This document shows positions 61,756 to 64,000 of a stretch of 64,000 nucleotides of DNA, piece by piece. The notes under the pieces are model-generated. The model was not told the DNA's origin. It did not search any database and saw nothing but the letters and a program-made list of their open reading frames with translations. Both the position numbers and the translations under genes were made by a program. Numbering within the stretch: position 1 is the stretch's first letter; every line of letters begins with the position of its first letter. Location of the stretch: assembly GCF_014873855.1 (NCBI RefSeq), contig NZ_JADBEL010000005.1:28504-92503 (forward strand), read 5' to 3'. Source of the stretch: Sporosarcina limicola. Lineage in GTDB: Bacteria > Bacillota > Bacilli > Bacillales_A > Planococcaceae.

Positions 61756-63218
61756 CTAGATTCTTCATCGCTATTTAAAACATAATGTTGATTTGGATCA
61801 AAATTAGAAGAAGCTACATGTCTAATTAAACCTTTATCTTCAAGTGATCTTAATACTTTTAGTGCATAGCTTTGACTTTTTTCTAATGCTTGAGCTAACT
61901 GTTTTGTCTTCAACTTATCTTTTTCATAAGCAATTTCTAGTGCTGTTTTTTCGTCCTCAGTAAGATACTTCCAACTTCTGTTTATTAGGGAGGAAATTCT
62001 TTCTTCTCTACGTCGACGACGCATAACAATGTTGTTTTTTAATGTTAGAACTACTGATGTAGGTGTTTCTTCATAAAGAGGAGGATCTAAGAAAAACTGT
62101 TCCATATCCTGAAATATTCGCTTCACACCTTCATTGAGTTCCCGAACCCATTCAAAATCGGTCAATGCGCGAGCGATTTTAGGATTTCTTGAATAACGTG
62201 TAAATTTAATATTTTCTACACTCACTAGATTGGGTAGTTTTCCTGGACTATGAATTTCTAAGCGATCATCAAACATAAAAACTTTAATGTCATCACCATG
62301 GACGTTGTAGGCACGATGGGTAATGGCATTAATCAAACCCTCTTGCCACGCAAATGGGGGATATTCAGGAATAGTGGTGAACTTACCTGTATTTTTATCA
62401 AGGGTCATAAACTCTCGCAACTGTGTGTCAATAAATTCTTTCGCCTCTTCAATGAGTGTAGGGATAGGTGCCTCGAATACTTTTTGCTTAGAAATATTAA
62501 TATTAGTACCGACCTCTGCCTTTATCCCGTCGTATTTGTAAAATCTTAATTTCGCGCTTGGAACAAACATTGTTGGATACTTTGCGAACATGAGGGCTCC
62601 GGCAATCGTGACTTTTAATTCACTGTCTATAAGCTTTAAAAATCCTCTTGCCAGTAGGAGTTCTTCAAAATCTCCTTTAAACTTCAGTTTTTCTTTGTAC
62701 TTATGGAAAACATTCACATCCAAATTTTCCATCGTGCAGGATTCAGCAATCAACTCTTCATAAAGTCGATTTCCCTTATCATATTCGATATCTATTCGTT
62801 GCTCAAAGCTAAGTTTTTTTGTTTCATCCCCAACGCGTAAAAAAACATTATCAGCCTCTGTTTTATGCACTTTATCCACGCTTGGTTCAATGTGTAGCAA
62901 AAGAATTTCATCTTCTTTTCCGTTCTCTTTAACAATATTAATGCGTTCAAATTTATAGTTAACTGAAGGAAAGCATTTTTCAAAACCGCATTGGATAAAA
63001 TCATTTACTTTTATATTACCTTGAGAAAGAATACCAAGTGCTTTCCCATTCTCGATACCTATAGCAAGTAACCCGCCATCGGCATTTGCAAAACCAACAA
63101 TGGCCTCTGCTAACTTTTGAACTTTAATGCTTGCCGATTTACGGTCAAAGTACTGGCTTTCATTCATATCTAATAAAACATCTAACGATAATTTAGAATC
63201 ATGTTTGGAAAAGACCAT
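61743..63218 (-). CDS. AlbA_2/Schlafen-like ATP-binding protein
   Basis: A 491-residue protein with an N-terminal AlbA_2 (Schlafen) domain (FDRKSASIKVQKLAEAIVGF and NADGGLLAIGIENG), a central divergent GHKL-type ATP-binding part (WQEGLINAITHRAY, VFMFDDRLEIHSPGKLP) and a C-terminal winged helix (LKTKQLAQALEKSQSYALKV). Such proteins are annotated as putative transcriptional regulators or helicase-like; some occur near defence and mobile elements. It stands alone next to long repeats. Target unknown. Confidence 0.85.
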   Translation of the reverse strand: MVFSKHDSKLSLDVLLDMNESQYFDRKSASIKVQKLAEAIVGFANADGGLLAIGIENGKALGILSQGNIKVNDFIQCGFEKCFPSVNYKFERINIVKENGKEDEILLLHIEPSVDKVHKTEADNVFLRVGDETKKLSFEQRIDIEYDKGNRLYEELIAESCTMENLDVNVFHKYKEKLKFKGDFEELLLARGFLKLIDSELKVTIAGALMFAKYPTMFVPSAKLRFYKYDGIKAEVGTNINISKQKVFEAPIPTLIEEAKEFIDTQLREFMTLDKNTGKFTTIPEYPPFAWQEGLINAITHRAYNVHGDDIKVFMFDDRLEIHSPGKLPNLVSVENIKFTRYSRNPKIARALTDFEWVRELNEGVKRIFQDMEQFFLDPPLYEETPTSVVLTLKNNIVMRRRRREERISSLINRSWKYLTEDEKTALEIAYEKDKLKTKQLAQALEKSQSYALKVLRSLEDKGLIRHVASSNFDPNQHYVLNSDEESRNED

Positions 63219-63408
63219 AATTTCCCTCCATCTCTTACGTGATGATCTTGTAAAGTGATTCTTGAACAGGTAAATATCTATATTATATCACAATTAACGG
63301 CCATCCTTAGCGCTACTACCTAAAATGCATCAAATAAACATGAAACAGTACAAAGGTGCAGCGAGGCATCAGAAACAAGCCTATAATGTGGGGCTATAAA
63401 AGATTATC

Positions 63409-63471
63409 AAAACCATAGGTGATAACGGTAAAACCATAGGTGGTAACAGTTAAACTCTATGTTGTAAAGTG
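63409..63471. repeat. Three imperfect 21-bp tandem repeats
   Basis: AAAACCATAGGTGATAACGG starts at 63409, a close copy starts at 63430 and a weaker one at about 63450. They lie between the AlbA_2 gene and the 96-bp array; the unit is unrelated to any coding frame. Confidence 0.6.
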
Positions 63472-63477
63472 CAAAAT

Positions 63478-63519
63478 AATAAACAGCCATTGGATGTTAC
63501 TGTAAAATAGCTGTTTATT
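63478..63519. terminator. Isolated hairpin between repeats
   Basis: AATAAACAGC and GCTGTTTATT are perfect arms, followed by TTATC. No gene reads into it. Confidence 0.45.
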
Positions 63520-63618
63520 TTATCGAAATCTATTATTTTCTTGCTACTCGTAGTAAAATCGGAGGCCTTTAATCAAGTGCCTCTCTTTTCCGCACTTGCC
63601 GGCTCTATCATCCGCAAG

Positions 63619-64000
63619 TAGTGCTGGCTCATACTGTACGGAATACTCAATCAAACAGCTATTTTAAGACCCATACTTCGCATTTTGACTATCAAGCTGC
63701 TCAAAAATCTAGTTGAGCTTCGTACGAAAAACCAATAAAAGTCTAGTCAAGCCGCTGTTCTAAGTCCCGAGCCTCGTATTTCAGCTATCGAACCTCCTAC
63801 GAAGCAGGTTGAGCCTCGTACGAAAAACGAATAAAAGTCTAGTCAAACAGCTGTTTTAAGAGCCGAGCCTCGTATTTCAGCTATCGAACCTCCTACGAAA
63901 CAGCCTGAGCCTCGTACGAAAAACGAATAAAAGTCTAGTCAAACAGCTGTTTTAAGAGCCGAGCCTCGTATTTCAGCTATCGAACCTCCTACGAAACAGC
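63619..64000. repeat. 96-bp tandem repeat array running off the window
   Basis: Units begin at 63619 (degenerate), 63715, 63811 and 63907, exactly 96 bases apart. The last two are nearly identical. Each unit contains three 21-base-like phrases beginning GAGCCTCGTA, GAACCTCCTA and GAGCCTCGTACG plus a longer spacer with AGTCAAACAGCTGTTTTAAG. All six frames have stops in every unit, so the array is non-coding. Confidence 0.92.

Noticed and set aside
63619..64000. CRISPR array
   Set aside because: The repeats are contiguous 96-bp units without unique spacers, and no cas gene is present.

Overview
The window looks like chromosome of a low-GC, endospore-forming Firmicute of the Bacillales, most plausibly a Sporosarcina-like member of the Planococcaceae. 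The reasons are a CotF-type spore coat protein, a SleL/YaaH-type cortex-lytic enzyme, strong AGGAGG ribosome-binding sites, frequent TTG/GTG starts, an S-box (SAM-I) riboswitch, a SigB-type promoter and intergenic repeats of a kind I recall from this family. The genus is inference; no rRNA or marker gene is present. No phage, IS element, CRISPR array or tRNA was found.

Layout. 0-4.8 kb: closely packed, overlapping small metabolic genes (GNAT acetyltransferases, DUF2087/GNAT, NTP_transf_6, ASCH, DUF2785). 4.9-12.2 kb: YhgE/Pip membrane protein, SIMPL, DinB-like, Nudix, HIT, PP2C and coiled-coil proteins, plus a compact locus at 8.64-9.0 kb with the full layout of a type I toxin-antitoxin system. 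12.2-19.3 kb: dispersed repeat, SAM riboswitch and metA, DUF421 protein, malic enzyme, TetR-controlled SMR efflux pair, HAD phosphatase, RluA-type pseudouridine synthase. 19.3-23.4 kb: spore coat protein, SleL, a tiny membrane protein, gdhA. 23.5-29.6 kb: a three-gene RND efflux operon that includes a TolC-like protein. 29.8-36.7 kb: argG (without argH), a DUF6583/ABC-2 exporter cassette, a YdcF-like protein. 36.7-44.6 kb: divergent hisJ and hisZGDBAFIEC, in which hisH is absent. 44.6-53.9 kb: rlmN, an AT-rich orphan gene, PaiB-like regulator, GntR-controlled ABC genes, a NatAB-like exporter, stress proteins. 54-63.2 kb: tandem-GNAT protein, DUF2935, a two-component system with SCO and FixH/YtkA lipoproteins (probably copper/cytochrome oxidase related), OsmC-like, DUF6518-like, AlbA_2/Schlafen-like ATP-binding protein. 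63.2-64 kb: non-coding, ending in a 96-bp tandem array that runs off the window.

How the genes work together. The his operon, argG, metA and gdhA are core nitrogen and amino-acid metabolism. Each exporter group carries its own regulator or partner: TetR with SMR, GntR with ABC, DUF6583 with ABC-2. The most unusual items are the type I toxin-antitoxin-like locus with an atypical peptide, the histidine operon lacking the glutaminase subunit together with a HisF altered at its HisH-contact residue, the TolC-like protein in a Gram-positive RND operon, and several families of non-coding repeats.
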